Source of the DNA: Collinsella sp.
GTDB taxonomy: Bacteria; Actinomycetota; Coriobacteriia; Coriobacteriales; Coriobacteriaceae
Length of the DNA stretch: 64,000 bases
Assembly: GCA_019414025.1 (NCBI GenBank)
Contig: DXMU01000020.1
Span: forward strand, 116,002 to 180,001
Direction: 5' to 3'
Shown one piece after another: positions 53,142 to 61,889 of the stretch. The notes beneath the pieces were generated by a model. That model saw nothing but the letters and a program-made list of their open reading frames with translations. It did not search any database and was not told where the DNA came from. Position 1 is the first letter of the stretch. Every line of letters starts with the position of its first letter. A program made the position numbers and the translations under genes.

Positions 53142-54468
53142 CCTTCTGTTCCTTCTTCCTAAAGAAGAGTCGAATGGGCGTGCCGGCAAAATCGAAGGTC
53201 GAGCGCATGCGGTTCTCCACGTAGCGCTGGTAGGTGTCGTTGACCAGGTCGCTGTGGTTGACGAAGAACGTGAACGTCGGCGGGTTGACGCCCGTCTGGG
53301 TCACGTAGTGCATGCGCAGGCGACGCTTGCCGTCTACCACGGTGTGGCCAAACTCGCGCAGGTCGGTGAGGAACGTATTGAGGCGCGAAGTGCTGATCTT
53401 TTGCGAGCGCGTCTTTTCGGCGGCGTCGACCATCGCCCAGATCTTCTCGACGCTGCGGCCAGTGAGGGCAGAGATGCGCAGGTACTGGGCCCAGGGAGCC
53501 ATGACGCCCAGACGGCGGTCGATGGTCTCCATGCAGGCCTCGCGCTTACGGTCGTCGTCGAGCAGGTCCCACTTGTTGAGCAGCACAACGATGGCACAGC
53601 CGCGCTCGATGGCAAGACCCATGACCTTCTGGTCCTGTTCGGTAACGCCCACGGAGGCGTCGACGACGAGCAGCGCCACGTCGGCGCGGTCGATGGCGCG
53701 CAGGCCGCGGACCATCGAGTAGTACTCGATGTTCTCGTACACGGTGCTCTTCTTGCGGATGCCCGCGGTGTCGACCATGCGGTAGTGCTTGCCGTTGCGC
53801 TCCACGACGGTGTCGATGGCGTCGCGCGTCGTGCCGGCAATGTTGGACACGATAGAGCGGTCGGCGCCCAGGATGCGGTTGAACAGCGAGGACTTACCGG
53901 CGTTGGGGCGGCCGATGATGGCCACGTTCAGCGCATCGGGGAACTCATCGGCGACCTCGTCCTCCTCCTCGGGCAACAGGGCCACGATGTCGTCGAGCAG
54001 GTCGCCCGTGCCGTGGCCATGCAGGGCCGAGAGCGGCGTGGGCTCGCCGATGCCGAGCGAATAGAACTCCCAGATGCTGTCGTTTTCGCGATCGGGGTTG
54101 TCGAGCTTGTTCACCAGCAGAAAGACCGGCTTGTCGCAGCGCTTGAGCATGCGGGCGACCGACTCGTCCTCCTCGGTGACGCCGGTGCGGCCATCGACCA
54201 CAAACAGGATGACGGCGGCTTCCTCGGCGGCGGCAAGGGCCTGGTCACGGATGGACGTGGCGAAGACGTCATCGCTCTTGAGCGGTTCGATGCCGCCCGT
54301 GTCGACGATGGTGAACTCGCGGCCGTTCCAATCGGCCGTGTGGTACGAGCGGTCGCGCGTGACGCCGCGGGACTCGTGGACGATGGCGTCCGAGGTCTGG
54401 GCCAGGCGGTTAACGAGCGTGGACTTGCCCACGTTGGGGCGTCCGACGACGGCGACGATAGGTTTCAT
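53134..54468 (-). CDS. der: ribosome biogenesis GTPase Der (EngA)
   Basis: Der is a double GTPase for 50S subunit assembly. The 444-residue product has two G domains with G1 motifs GRPNVGKST and GRPNAGKSS, NKLDN and NKWDLL base-recognition motifs, and a C-terminal KH-like domain ending in basic residues. The start is ATG 54468, right before MKPIVAVVGRPNVG; a long upstream extension of the frame was rejected. A GGAGAG site lies upstream. Confidence 0.97.
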   Translation of the reverse strand: MKPIVAVVGRPNVGKSTLVNRLAQTSDAIVHESRGVTRDRSYHTADWNGREFTIVDTGGIEPLKSDDVFATSIRDQALAAAEEAAVILFVVDGRTGVTEEDESVARMLKRCDKPVFLLVNKLDNPDRENDSIWEFYSLGIGEPTPLSALHGHGTGDLLDDIVALLPEEEDEVADEFPDALNVAIIGRPNAGKSSLFNRILGADRSIVSNIAGTTRDAIDTVVERNGKHYRMVDTAGIRKKSTVYENIEYYSMVRGLRAIDRADVALLVVDASVGVTEQDQKVMGLAIERGCAIVVLLNKWDLLDDDRKREACMETIDRRLGVMAPWAQYLRISALTGRSVEKIWAMVDAAEKTRSQKISTSRLNTFLTDLREFGHTVVDGKRRLRMHYVTQTGVNPPTFTFFVNHSDLVNDTYQRYVENRMRSTFDFAGTPIRLFFRKKEQKDA

Positions 54469-54478
54469 CTGCTCTCCT

Positions 54479-55921
54479 TTAATGGGTAGGGTCAGTGGAA
54501 ATGTTAGAGTCCGCGGACACAATGCCAAGGATATGCTCCAGGGTATCGAGCAACTCATGCGGCATGGTCGACACCACATGAACCTCGGCACCGCGACTGG
54601 TAAGGCTTGCGAGTAAATCGTCACGATGATACTCGTCAAGCGTCATGCCGTCAGCGTTGAACATGAGCTTAGGCACAAAGAGCATAACCCCCGACAGATC
54701 TTGGGGCAGCTGCTCCAGAATGTCACACGCGACGATGAGGCCGGTCACGTCCACGTTGCCGCCGAAGTAGCGGTTCTTGATGGCTGTGACGGTGCCGGCG
54801 AGTCCCTGGGGCGACTCCACAAAGCGCGCCACGGTGTCGCGCGCGCTGGCGCCGGAGAGGCACAGAAGGCGCTGGTTGCGCTCGGCGATGCCAGCGCGGA
54901 CGCGGGCCAGACGCTCGGCGTCGGCGGCAAGCACGTCGTCGGTCTCGTCCAGATACGAGCGGATCATGCCAATGCCGTCGTAGTACTGCGGGTAACCGTC
55001 GTAAAAGTCTGCCTCGGGAGGATCGATGCCGGCGTCCAGGTAGAACTCGTCGCTCATCTGGAAGGTGTGGCGGCCAAAGCGCTCGAAGGCTCGGTCCTGG
55101 AAAGGCCGGATCATGGCAATGGTCTCGCGAGCCAGCTCGGGCTTGTCGCTGTAGGACCAGCTAAAGCGGTTCTGATGCTTGGTAAAACCGAGCGGCACAA
55201 TGCCCAGGCTTGTGATTTGCTCGTGCTCCTCGCAAAAGCGCAGAGTCTTTTGAAGCTCCTCGCCGTCGTTCATGCCGGGGCACAACACGATCTGCGCGTG
55301 AATCTCGATGCCGGCGGCCATGATGGCTTCGAGTACGTCCATGCCGCGCTGGGCGTTGCGGCCCATCATGCGGCGGCGGACGTCGGGGCTTACGGCATGG
55401 ACCGACACGTTCATGGGGCTCATGTTGCGTTGGATGACGTTTTGAACATCATCGTCGGTGAGGTTCGTGAGCGTGACAAAGTTGCCCTGTAAAAAGCTTA
55501 GGCGATAGTCGTCGTCGCGAATGTAGAGCGTGGAACGGCCGCCCTTGGGCAGCATGGTCATAAAGCAGAACACGCAGGCGTTCACGCAGGTGCGCATGCC
55601 GTCAAAGATGGGGCCGTCGAACTCCAGCCCCCAGTCCTCTCCCGGGAAGCGGTCGAGCTCGACGGAGGTGACGGTGTTGTCGCGTGGGTCGAAAACCTCG
55701 AGGTCGACGGTATCATCGTCGGCCTCCCAGAGCCACACGATCATGTCGGTGAGCTGCTCGCCGTTGACCGTGAGCACGTGCATGCCCGGCTCGATACCCA
55801 CATCCCACGCGGGCGATTCGGGACGCACGTTCTTTACGAGCGCGCCTTCACCCGGCTCGGGGTCGCGGCTGCGCCCGTAATCGGCCACCTCGGCGGCGTA
55901 TGCGGGTACGGTCTGGTCCAT
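54479..55921 (-). CDS. DUF512 protein: PDZ plus radical-SAM-like domain
   Basis: The 480-residue protein has an N-terminal PDZ-like domain (VRPESPAWDVGIEPGMHVLTVNG), then a radical-SAM-like core with CVNACVFCF (Cys-x3-Cys-x2-Cys), and the DUF512 C-terminal domain. This is the TIGR03279-type family, found in cyanobacteria, Clostridia and Coriobacteria, with no proven substrate. In many genomes it lies next to der, as here. The start ATG 55921 was chosen because homology starts there; the longer frame is an antisense artefact of ispH. Confidence 0.88.
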   Translation of the reverse strand: MDQTVPAYAAEVADYGRSRDPEPGEGALVKNVRPESPAWDVGIEPGMHVLTVNGEQLTDMIVWLWEADDDTVDLEVFDPRDNTVTSVELDRFPGEDWGLEFDGPIFDGMRTCVNACVFCFMTMLPKGGRSTLYIRDDDYRLSFLQGNFVTLTNLTDDDVQNVIQRNMSPMNVSVHAVSPDVRRRMMGRNAQRGMDVLEAIMAAGIEIHAQIVLCPGMNDGEELQKTLRFCEEHEQITSLGIVPLGFTKHQNRFSWSYSDKPELARETIAMIRPFQDRAFERFGRHTFQMSDEFYLDAGIDPPEADFYDGYPQYYDGIGMIRSYLDETDDVLAADAERLARVRAGIAERNQRLLCLSGASARDTVARFVESPQGLAGTVTAIKNRYFGGNVDVTGLIVACDILEQLPQDLSGVMLFVPKLMFNADGMTLDEYHRDDLLASLTSRGAEVHVVSTMPHELLDTLEHILGIVSADSNISTDPTH

Positions 55922-55923
55922 GA

Positions 55924-56823
55924 TTAGCGGCAAAGCTCCTTGATGCGCGCGACGGCGCGTTCGATGTGTTCTTGCGGGGTGGAGGCTCCTGCGGTGATGC
56001 CGATGTGGCGTACGTTGACAAACCATGCCGCCTCGATCTCGGATGCCTCCTCGATGTGATGTGTGCGCTCGCAGGCGTCTGCGCAAATCTGCGCCAGGCG
56101 GCGGGTGTTGCCCGAGTTCTTGCCGCCCACGATGACCATGCAGTCGCAGCGGTTGGCAAGTGTGGCTGCTGCCTGTTGACGCTCACTCGTGGCGGCGCAG
56201 ATGGTGTTGATCACGCGCAGCTCCTGCACGCGCGGGGTGATAGCAGCCACGACCTCGGCGAGGTTCTGCGCAGTCTGGGTGGTTTGCACGACGAGGCCTA
56301 CCTTGCCCTTGAGCGACAAGGCGGTGGCGTCGGCGGCACAGCTCACGACCTGTGCATCATTGCCGGCGTGGCCCAAGATGCCCTCAACCTCGGGATGGCC
56401 CGGCTCGCCTACGACTACCACGCGGTAGCCCTCGCGTACCAGGCGCTCGGCGGCCACATGGACCTTCTTCACGTAGGGACAGGTGGCGTCGACCACGGTA
56501 AGGTCACGCTCGCGAGCGGCATCGATCACCTGCGGCACCACGCCGTGAGCGCGGATGATCACGGTGCCCGATGCGGCATCGTCTAGGGTCTCAGCCAGAC
56601 CGACGCCTGCCTCGGCGAGCTCGCGCACCACGATGGGGTTATGGATGAGCGGACCCAGCGTGTGGACCTGAGCGCTCTCCCCTGCCTGCGGCGCGGCGGC
56701 CAATGCCATGTCGAGCGCGCGCTGCACGCCGTAGCAGGTGCCGGCGTGAGCTGCAATCTCGATGGTGGGCGCGGTGGCTTGGTCGGACGCAGTCGCGGCG
56801 GTGTTCGTCACGTTCTCGCTCAT
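55924..56823 (-). CDS. ispH: 4-hydroxy-3-methylbut-2-enyl diphosphate reductase
   Basis: IspH makes isopentenyl and dimethylallyl diphosphate in the last step of the MEP pathway; the latter is also the donor for MiaA. The 299-residue protein has the three cluster-binding cysteines in AGTCYGVQRA, DATCPYVKKV and NTICAATSERQ. The start ATG 56823 follows an AGG ten bases upstream. It is three bases from the plsC stop and two bases before the DUF512 gene. Confidence 0.95.
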   Translation of the reverse strand: MSENVTNTAATASDQATAPTIEIAAHAGTCYGVQRALDMALAAAPQAGESAQVHTLGPLIHNPIVVRELAEAGVGLAETLDDAASGTVIIRAHGVVPQVIDAARERDLTVVDATCPYVKKVHVAAERLVREGYRVVVVGEPGHPEVEGILGHAGNDAQVVSCAADATALSLKGKVGLVVQTTQTAQNLAEVVAAITPRVQELRVINTICAATSERQQAAATLANRCDCMVIVGGKNSGNTRRLAQICADACERTHHIEEASEIEAAWFVNVRHIGITAGASTPQEHIERAVARIKELCR

Positions 56824-56825
56824 GG

Positions 56826-57554
56826 CTAGAACCTGCCCGGATGCTCGGCGCACAGCTCGTCGCGCATGGCGTATACGCGGCTCATAGCCTCGGACTCAAA
56901 CCAGGCCAGGCGCTCCGTGCGCCTAAGCCCGGCCGGCGCGTCCGAAAGCGAGACGGCCTTGCCGGCACGAATCCAGCACTTCTTGGGACGCATGAGCTTT
57001 TTGCCCGCGGGCGTGATGTCGGACCAGCCACAGATGGCAAGTGGGTTGACGGGCGCCTTGCCCATCTGAGCGATGAGCGCAAAACCGCCATGGACCTCGG
57101 GCTTGATCTCGCGCGAGCGGATGCGCGTGCCCTCGGGGAAGATCAGGACGTCCTCGCCGCGCTGCAGCGCATGCTGGGCGGCGCGCAGGCACTTCATGTC
57201 GGCGGTGCCACGCTCCACGGGAATGCCGCCCACGCGGCTAAAGGCCCAGCGTACGATCTTGCTCTTGGCGAACTCGGACTTAAAGATGGGGCGGATGCGG
57301 CGCCCGCCAAAGAACAGCGCCGTCTCCACGGCCAAGAGCTCGGCCATCGAGGTGTGGTTGCAGATGACCACGCTGCCGCGTCCGTCCTGGCGCTCAAACA
57401 GCAGGTCAGCGTCCTCGACCTTCCAGCGCCACATGAGCTTGGAGAAGGCCCACAGGATGGCCATGACCACGACGACGGTGCCGCGGATGAGCGCCGGGAA
57501 CTCGGCATAGGGGGCGTTGTAATAATCCTCGGGCGTCTGCTTAAACAGGCGCAT
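56826..57554 (-). CDS. plsC: 1-acyl-sn-glycerol-3-phosphate acyltransferase
   Basis: PlsC adds the second acyl chain to make phosphatidic acid. The 242-residue protein has an N-terminal membrane helix (about 22-40), motif I as NHTSMAE (residues 66-72), motif III EGTRIRS with Glu141, and a conserved Pro motif. In motif I the usual H-x4-D is H-x4-E (His67, Glu72), a conservative but uncommon change at a catalytic position. The remaining motifs are intact, so activity is likely. Confidence 0.88.
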   Translation of the reverse strand: MRLFKQTPEDYYNAPYAEFPALIRGTVVVVMAILWAFSKLMWRWKVEDADLLFERQDGRGSVVICNHTSMAELLAVETALFFGGRRIRPIFKSEFAKSKIVRWAFSRVGGIPVERGTADMKCLRAAQHALQRGEDVLIFPEGTRIRSREIKPEVHGGFALIAQMGKAPVNPLAICGWSDITPAGKKLMRPKKCWIRAGKAVSLSDAPAGLRRTERLAWFESEAMSRVYAMRDELCAEHPGRF

Positions 57555-57557
57555 GGG

Positions 57558-58244
57558 CTACCTCCTTTGGTTGATGAGGTCCTCGATAATGCGGACGACC
57601 TCGTCGATGGTATGGGCGGTGGAGTCAACGTGCACGGCGTCCTCGGCGGGCACGAGCGGCGCGACCTCGCGGCTGCTGTCAAGCTTGTCGCGCTGCTTAA
57701 GGGCGTCGAGAGTCTCGTCGACCTCGGCCTCGAGCTGCTCGGCAGTAAGCGGCTGGGCGTCGTTTTGGTGACGCTGCAGCACGCGGCGGCGGGCGCGCTC
57801 GCGCGGGTCAGCGGTCAGGAAGACCTTGACCTGCGCGTTAGGGAACACGACGGTTCCGATGTCGCGACCCTCGGCCACGATATCGCGGTCCTCGGCGGCG
57901 CGGCGCTGATGGATGAGCATGGCGGCGCGCACGCCCGGGTAGGCCGAGACCTTGGACACGTTGGCGTCGACCTGCGGGGTACGAATGGCGGTCGAAGCGT
58001 CCTGGCCGTCAATGGTCAGGCGCGTGTCCTCGCCGGTGCCGTTGGTAAAGCGAATCTCGATCTGCTCGGCGAGGGCGTCGATGGCCGCCTCGTCGTCCAG
58101 ATCGACGCCGCGGTCGAGCGCGGCGAAGGTGACGGCGCGATACATGGCGCCCGTGTCGAGCTTGTTAAAGCCCAGCTGGCGGGCGATCTCCTTGGCGATG
58201 GTGGACTTGCCGGAACCGGCGGGGCCGTCGATGGCGACGATCAT
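57558..58244 (-). CDS. cmk: cytidylate kinase
   Basis: Cmk phosphorylates CMP and dCMP. The 228-residue protein has the P-loop IDGPAGSGKSTIA at its N-terminus, the CMP-binding segment LDTGAMYRAVTF, and the lid region DPRERARRRVLQR. Three bases separate its stop from the plsC start. In many Gram-positive genomes cmk lies near plsC, ispH and der as in this run. Confidence 0.96.
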   Translation of the reverse strand: MIVAIDGPAGSGKSTIAKEIARQLGFNKLDTGAMYRAVTFAALDRGVDLDDEAAIDALAEQIEIRFTNGTGEDTRLTIDGQDASTAIRTPQVDANVSKVSAYPGVRAAMLIHQRRAAEDRDIVAEGRDIGTVVFPNAQVKVFLTADPRERARRRVLQRHQNDAQPLTAEQLEAEVDETLDALKQRDKLDSSREVAPLVPAEDAVHVDSTAHTIDEVVRIIEDLINQRR

Positions 58245-58310
58245 GCAATGCTTCCTTTCGATGGTTGACGTGCTGGTATGGTTCGCGGGCGCTGGGGCAC
58301 GGCGGGTTGC

Positions 58311-59240
58311 CTAGCCCGTGTAGCGCTCGCGGTAGGTGTTGCGCTTGGGTGCGGAGCCGTGGCTGCCGTGGTGACGCGTGCGGCTGGCGGGCGTGTCTTG
58401 GGGCTTGCCGCCGTTGCGCTTGGCGCTCGCCTGCTTGGGCGGGATGCCGCCGGCCTTGAGGATCTGCACCTCGCGGTCGGTGAGCTCGCGCCACGAGCCT
58501 TTGGCCACGTCCACGAGCTCCAGGCCGGCAAAGTTGCTGCGATGCAAGCGGATCACGGGATGGTGAATCTTGCTCAGCATGCGTTTGACCTGGTTTTTGC
58601 GGCCCTCGCGGATGATGACCTCCACGGCGGTGGTGCCGGGCTTGACGCCTTGGGGAGCTACGGCCTCGGCCTCGCGCGCGTTGATGACGCGGCAGATTGC
58701 CGGCTGGCACAGGCCATCGTCGAGCTCGATACCACGGCGGAGCGGCGTGAGATCGAGCTCGGTCAGCGTCCCGTCAACGAGCGCCTGGTAGGTCTTGTAG
58801 ACGTGCTTGCTGGGGTGCAGCAGGTCCTGCGACAGGTCGCCGTCGGTGGTAAAGAGCAAAAGGCCCGTGGTGTCGCGGTCCAGGCGGCCCACCGGGAAAA
58901 GTCCCGGAAAGCGGTCGCGGGGGACCAGGTCGGCCACGCAAGGGCGCTCCTGCGGATCGCTCATGGTGGTGAGGTAGCCGGTCGGCTTATAGAGCATCAG
59001 GTACACGGCGCCCTGGTTGAGCTTGACGGGCATGCCGTCGACCTCGATATGGTCGCGGTCGACGTCGACCTTGGTACCTAGTTCGGTCGCGACCTGGCCG
59101 TTGACGGTCACGCGGCCGGCGGTCATTAGGTCCTCCGAGCCGCGGCGGCTCGCCACGCCCGCACGCGCCAAAAAGCGCTGCAGGCGCATGGTGTGCGGAT
59201 AGACGGGCTGGGTGTCGGTTGCGGGTATTGCGTTGCCCAT
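58311..59240 (-). CDS. RluB/RsuA-family pseudouridine synthase
   Basis: The 309-residue enzyme has an N-terminal S4 RNA-binding domain (MRLQRFLARAGVASRRGSEDL), the catalytic motif GRLDRDTTGLLLFTTDGDL with the active Asp, and EGRKNQVKRML. It modifies 23S or 16S rRNA; the specific site cannot be told. It ends in a basic, low-complexity tail of about 35 residues. Start ATG 59240 is a choice; ATG 59276, inside the scpB end and behind GGAGG, is equally possible. It is co-oriented with scpA and scpB, a common order. Confidence 0.9.
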   Translation of the reverse strand: MGNAIPATDTQPVYPHTMRLQRFLARAGVASRRGSEDLMTAGRVTVNGQVATELGTKVDVDRDHIEVDGMPVKLNQGAVYLMLYKPTGYLTTMSDPQERPCVADLVPRDRFPGLFPVGRLDRDTTGLLLFTTDGDLSQDLLHPSKHVYKTYQALVDGTLTELDLTPLRRGIELDDGLCQPAICRVINAREAEAVAPQGVKPGTTAVEVIIREGRKNQVKRMLSKIHHPVIRLHRSNFAGLELVDVAKGSWRELTDREVQILKAGGIPPKQASAKRNGGKPQDTPASRTRHHGSHGSAPKRNTYRERYTG

Positions 59241-59262
59241 GGCGCGCGTCTCCCCTACTTCG

Positions 59263-59991
59263 TTAGTCCTCGTCATGCAAATCCTCCGAGGTCTCGTCGA
59301 CGACCAGGGTCTCCAAGTTCTCGACTGCCTCAACATCTTCAACATCGGTATCGAGCAGTTCGCGCTCTTCGTCCAGGTCCTCGGCCTGCTCCTCGAGCGT
59401 GGACTGAATGCTGCGGCCGCTCAGGCGCTCGCGGATAAATTGACGCGACTGCTCGTCGGGGGCAAACTGCTCCAGGTCGGGCAGGTCGCGGGTGGAGCGC
59501 AGACCGAACTTTTCCAAGAAGGCGTTGGTCGTGCCGTAGATGATGGCTTGACCGCGCTGGGGGTCGCGGCCGAGTTCGCGCACCAGACCCTTGTCCACGA
59601 GCGACGCGATGACGCCGTCGGAGTTGACGCCGCGGATGCCCTTGACCACCTCGCGCGTCACGGGCTGGTGGTATGCGATGACGGCCAGGGTTTCGAGCGC
59701 CGCCTGCGACAGCTTTTGCGTGTCCCAGCTCAGCACGTAGGCCTCGACCACGTCATGGTAGGCGGGATGCGTGAACAGGCGCCAGCCGCCGGCGACCTCG
59801 CGCAGCTGAAAGCCGCGGTTGGCCTCCTCGTACTCAACCTTGAGCTCGGCGAGCAGCGACGCGCACTCGCCGGGGGCGATATCCAGCGCGCCTGCCAGCG
59901 CGGGCGCGCTCACCGGGTCGCTCGACACCAGCAGAAGCGCCTCGAGGGCGCCTTTGAGGCTGTTTGCCTCTAGCGTGGAAAGGGTTGACAT
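59263..59991 (-). CDS. scpB: segregation and condensation protein B
   Basis: ScpB forms the SMC-ScpA-ScpB condensin complex. The 242-residue protein has two winged-helix domains, with SLKGALEALLLVSSDPVSAPALA at the start and YHQPVTREVVKGIRGVNSDGVIASLVDKGLV in the second. A long acidic C-terminal tail (rich in Glu, Asp) extends about 60 residues past the core. The ATG at 59991 was chosen because family similarity begins there; the longer frame overlaps scpA in another frame. Confidence 0.94.
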   Translation of the reverse strand: MSTLSTLEANSLKGALEALLLVSSDPVSAPALAGALDIAPGECASLLAELKVEYEEANRGFQLREVAGGWRLFTHPAYHDVVEAYVLSWDTQKLSQAALETLAVIAYHQPVTREVVKGIRGVNSDGVIASLVDKGLVRELGRDPQRGQAIIYGTTNAFLEKFGLRSTRDLPDLEQFAPDEQSRQFIRERLSGRSIQSTLEEQAEDLDEERELLDTDVEDVEAVENLETLVVDETSEDLHDED

Positions 59992-60002
59992 GATTGCGGC
60001 TC

Positions 60003-60815
60003 CTATTCGGTGAGCTCGGGGCCCTCGCCGGGCACGTATGCCTCGGCGCCCTCGACGCGGTTGATTTGAATGGTCCCAAAGATTTCGTCCTGACTCAGCG
60101 TGAGCGAGCCGCGCTTGGCGAGCTCCAGCATGGCCAAAAAGGTGACGACGAGCTGCTCGGTGGTGGCGTCGCCGTCCAACAGCTCGCGGAAGGTGCAAGT
60201 TTGGTGCGCCATGGTAAAGCGGTCGACCGAGGCTACGGTCAGATCGAGCGGCACGCGATGCGGCGCCACGTGCTCGGCCTCCAGCAGGAAGGTCTGGCGC
60301 TTGCCGTCCAGGTCGGCACAGATGACGGCCAAACCGCGCAGGGTGATGCCAGCCAGGTAGTCGGGCATAAGGCCCAGGAACTCGGGGTCGGGGCCGGCCA
60401 CACGCGGGTGCATGCGGCTTTCGGCCTGCATGCGGGCACCGAGGGCCGCAGCCGCGCCTTTAAACTGCTTGTAGGCAATCAGGCGCTGGATCAGGACCTC
60501 GCGCAGGGCGTCGCCGTCGAGCGTGCTGAGCTCCTCGAGGTCTTCGTCGAACTCGTCATCGTCGTCATCGGCTTTGCGCGGGGCCTCCTGCGGCACCAAG
60601 GAGGCGGCCTTGATGTCCAAAAGGGTTGCTGCGACCAACAAAAAGTCGCTCGCCACGTCCAGGTCCAGCGCCTCGATGCGCTCGGCCTCGGCAAGGTACT
60701 GCTCGGCCACCTCGCTGATGGAGATGGCGCCGATATCTACTTTTTGGCGGGTTACCAGCTGCAGCAGCAGGTCGAACGGTCCGCTGTAGACCTGCGTCGA
60801 CACGCGATACGACAT
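60003..60815 (-). CDS. scpA: segregation and condensation protein A
   Basis: ScpA is the kleisin that bridges SMC heads. The 270-residue protein has the N-terminal kleisin signature (YSGPFDLLLQLVTRQKVDIGAI then ISEVAEQYL) and a C-terminal winged helix (TTEQLVVTFLAMLELAKRG). An acidic stretch of Asp and Glu lies between them. scpB starts 12 bases after its stop. No smc gene is in the window. Confidence 0.95.
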   Translation of the reverse strand: MSYRVSTQVYSGPFDLLLQLVTRQKVDIGAISISEVAEQYLAEAERIEALDLDVASDFLLVAATLLDIKAASLVPQEAPRKADDDDDEFDEDLEELSTLDGDALREVLIQRLIAYKQFKGAAAALGARMQAESRMHPRVAGPDPEFLGLMPDYLAGITLRGLAVICADLDGKRQTFLLEAEHVAPHRVPLDLTVASVDRFTMAHQTCTFRELLDGDATTEQLVVTFLAMLELAKRGSLTLSQDEIFGTIQINRVEGAEAYVPGEGPELTE

Positions 60816-60899
60816 CTTCGACCTCCTTTGACGGCGCCTTCGCGGCGCGGTTTGGGTGCATATTACGACCGTTTTGCACGGTCGACCTGTAAGTTTACC

Positions 60900-61583
60900 T
60901 TAGATGCCGGCGATTGCGAAGTTGAGCAGCTGCTCAGCAAGCGGATACACGGTAACGTCGAAATAGCGGCCGATCACGTCGATGCCGGTCCACATAGGCA
61001 GCAGGTACAGCACGATGATGAGGATGGGCATGGCGTATTGCTGCAGGTGGTAGTAGTTGTTGAGCGCCTTGCCTTTGAGGAAGGGCACGATGATCGACGA
61101 ACCGTCGAGTGGCGGGATCGGGATGAGGTTGAAGAACGCGAGTGACAGGTTGACCACGATAAAGGTGGTGCCGAAGTTCATGATCTGTGATGCTACGGCA
61201 AAGGACATGCTGGTGTAGAGGTTGCCGTACGTTGCGTGCATGAGGGCGGCCGCGAGGCACGCGAGTGCGATGTTCGATGCGGGGCCGGCCGCACTCACCA
61301 GGACCTCGTCACGCTTGGGGTGCTTGAGGTTGTTGAGGTAGACGGGCACGGGTTTGGCGAAGGCGAACACGGGACCGCCGGCCGCGAGCATGAGCAGCGG
61401 CAGGATGATGGTGCCAAACGGGTCGATATGGTTAAGCGGGTTGAGCGACACGCGGCCGCGCGAACGGGCCGTCTTGTCGCCGAGCGCCCAGGCCGCGGCG
61501 GCGTGTGCGCTCTCGTGGATCACGATGCCCACGATGACGGCGACGGCGCTGGCGAGCAGGTTCATGATGTAGCTGCTGGACAT
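60900..61583 (-). CDS. site-2 protease family membrane metalloprotease (M50)
   Basis: The 227-residue protein has about five hydrophobic helices and the zinc motif HESAH (His23, Glu24, His27) inside a membrane segment, plus the second motif NLIPIPPLDGSS with the metal-binding Asp. This is the short, PDZ-less M50 type (SpoIVFB/RIP class), which cuts membrane-embedded regulators. The substrate is unknown. It lies directly upstream of scpA, a frequent arrangement in Gram-positive genomes. Confidence 0.92.
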   Translation of the reverse strand: MSSSYIMNLLASAVAVIVGIVIHESAHAAAAWALGDKTARSRGRVSLNPLNHIDPFGTIILPLLMLAAGGPVFAFAKPVPVYLNNLKHPKRDEVLVSAAGPASNIALACLAAALMHATYGNLYTSMSFAVASQIMNFGTTFIVVNLSLAFFNLIPIPPLDGSSIIVPFLKGKALNNYYHLQQYAMPILIIVLYLLPMWTGIDVIGRYFDVTVYPLAEQLLNFAIAGI

Positions 61584-61592
61584 GGCGCTCCT

Positions 61593-61889
61593 CTAGCGGA
61601 CGCGACGCGAGGCGCGCGTGAGCAGGTAGTCGATCACAAACAGGATCACGGCGACGATGGCGTAATCCAAGCGGAACACACCGCCAAAGGGCGACGTGAT
61701 GACGCCGTAGCCGGCGATGGCGCTCGGCAGGGCGCGCGAAAGCTCGACGACAAAGCGCACGATCTGCAGCTTGGCGGTGAGGCCGCTAAAACACAGCAGC
61801 ACGGTCATCGCGCTCATAAAAATGCCGCAGATGCGACAGGCGATGGCGATGATGCTCATCGCCACGGCAGCGGCCTTACGAGAGTTCAC
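61593..61889 (-). CDS. small YggT-like membrane protein
   Basis: The 98-residue product has two main hydrophobic regions, one following MSIIAIACRICGIFMSAM and one near the C-terminus (YAIVAVILFVIDYLL), and resembles the YggT family of small two-helix proteins. Its role is unproven. GTG 61889 with GAGGAG just upstream was chosen; it overlaps the end of the ABC-F gene by 14 bases, and ATG 61859 is an alternative. The longer open frame into the ABC-F gene is out of frame with it. Confidence 0.65.
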   Translation of the reverse strand: MNSRKAAAVAMSIIAIACRICGIFMSAMTVLLCFSGLTAKLQIVRFVVELSRALPSAIAGYGVITSPFGGVFRLDYAIVAVILFVIDYLLTRASRRVR

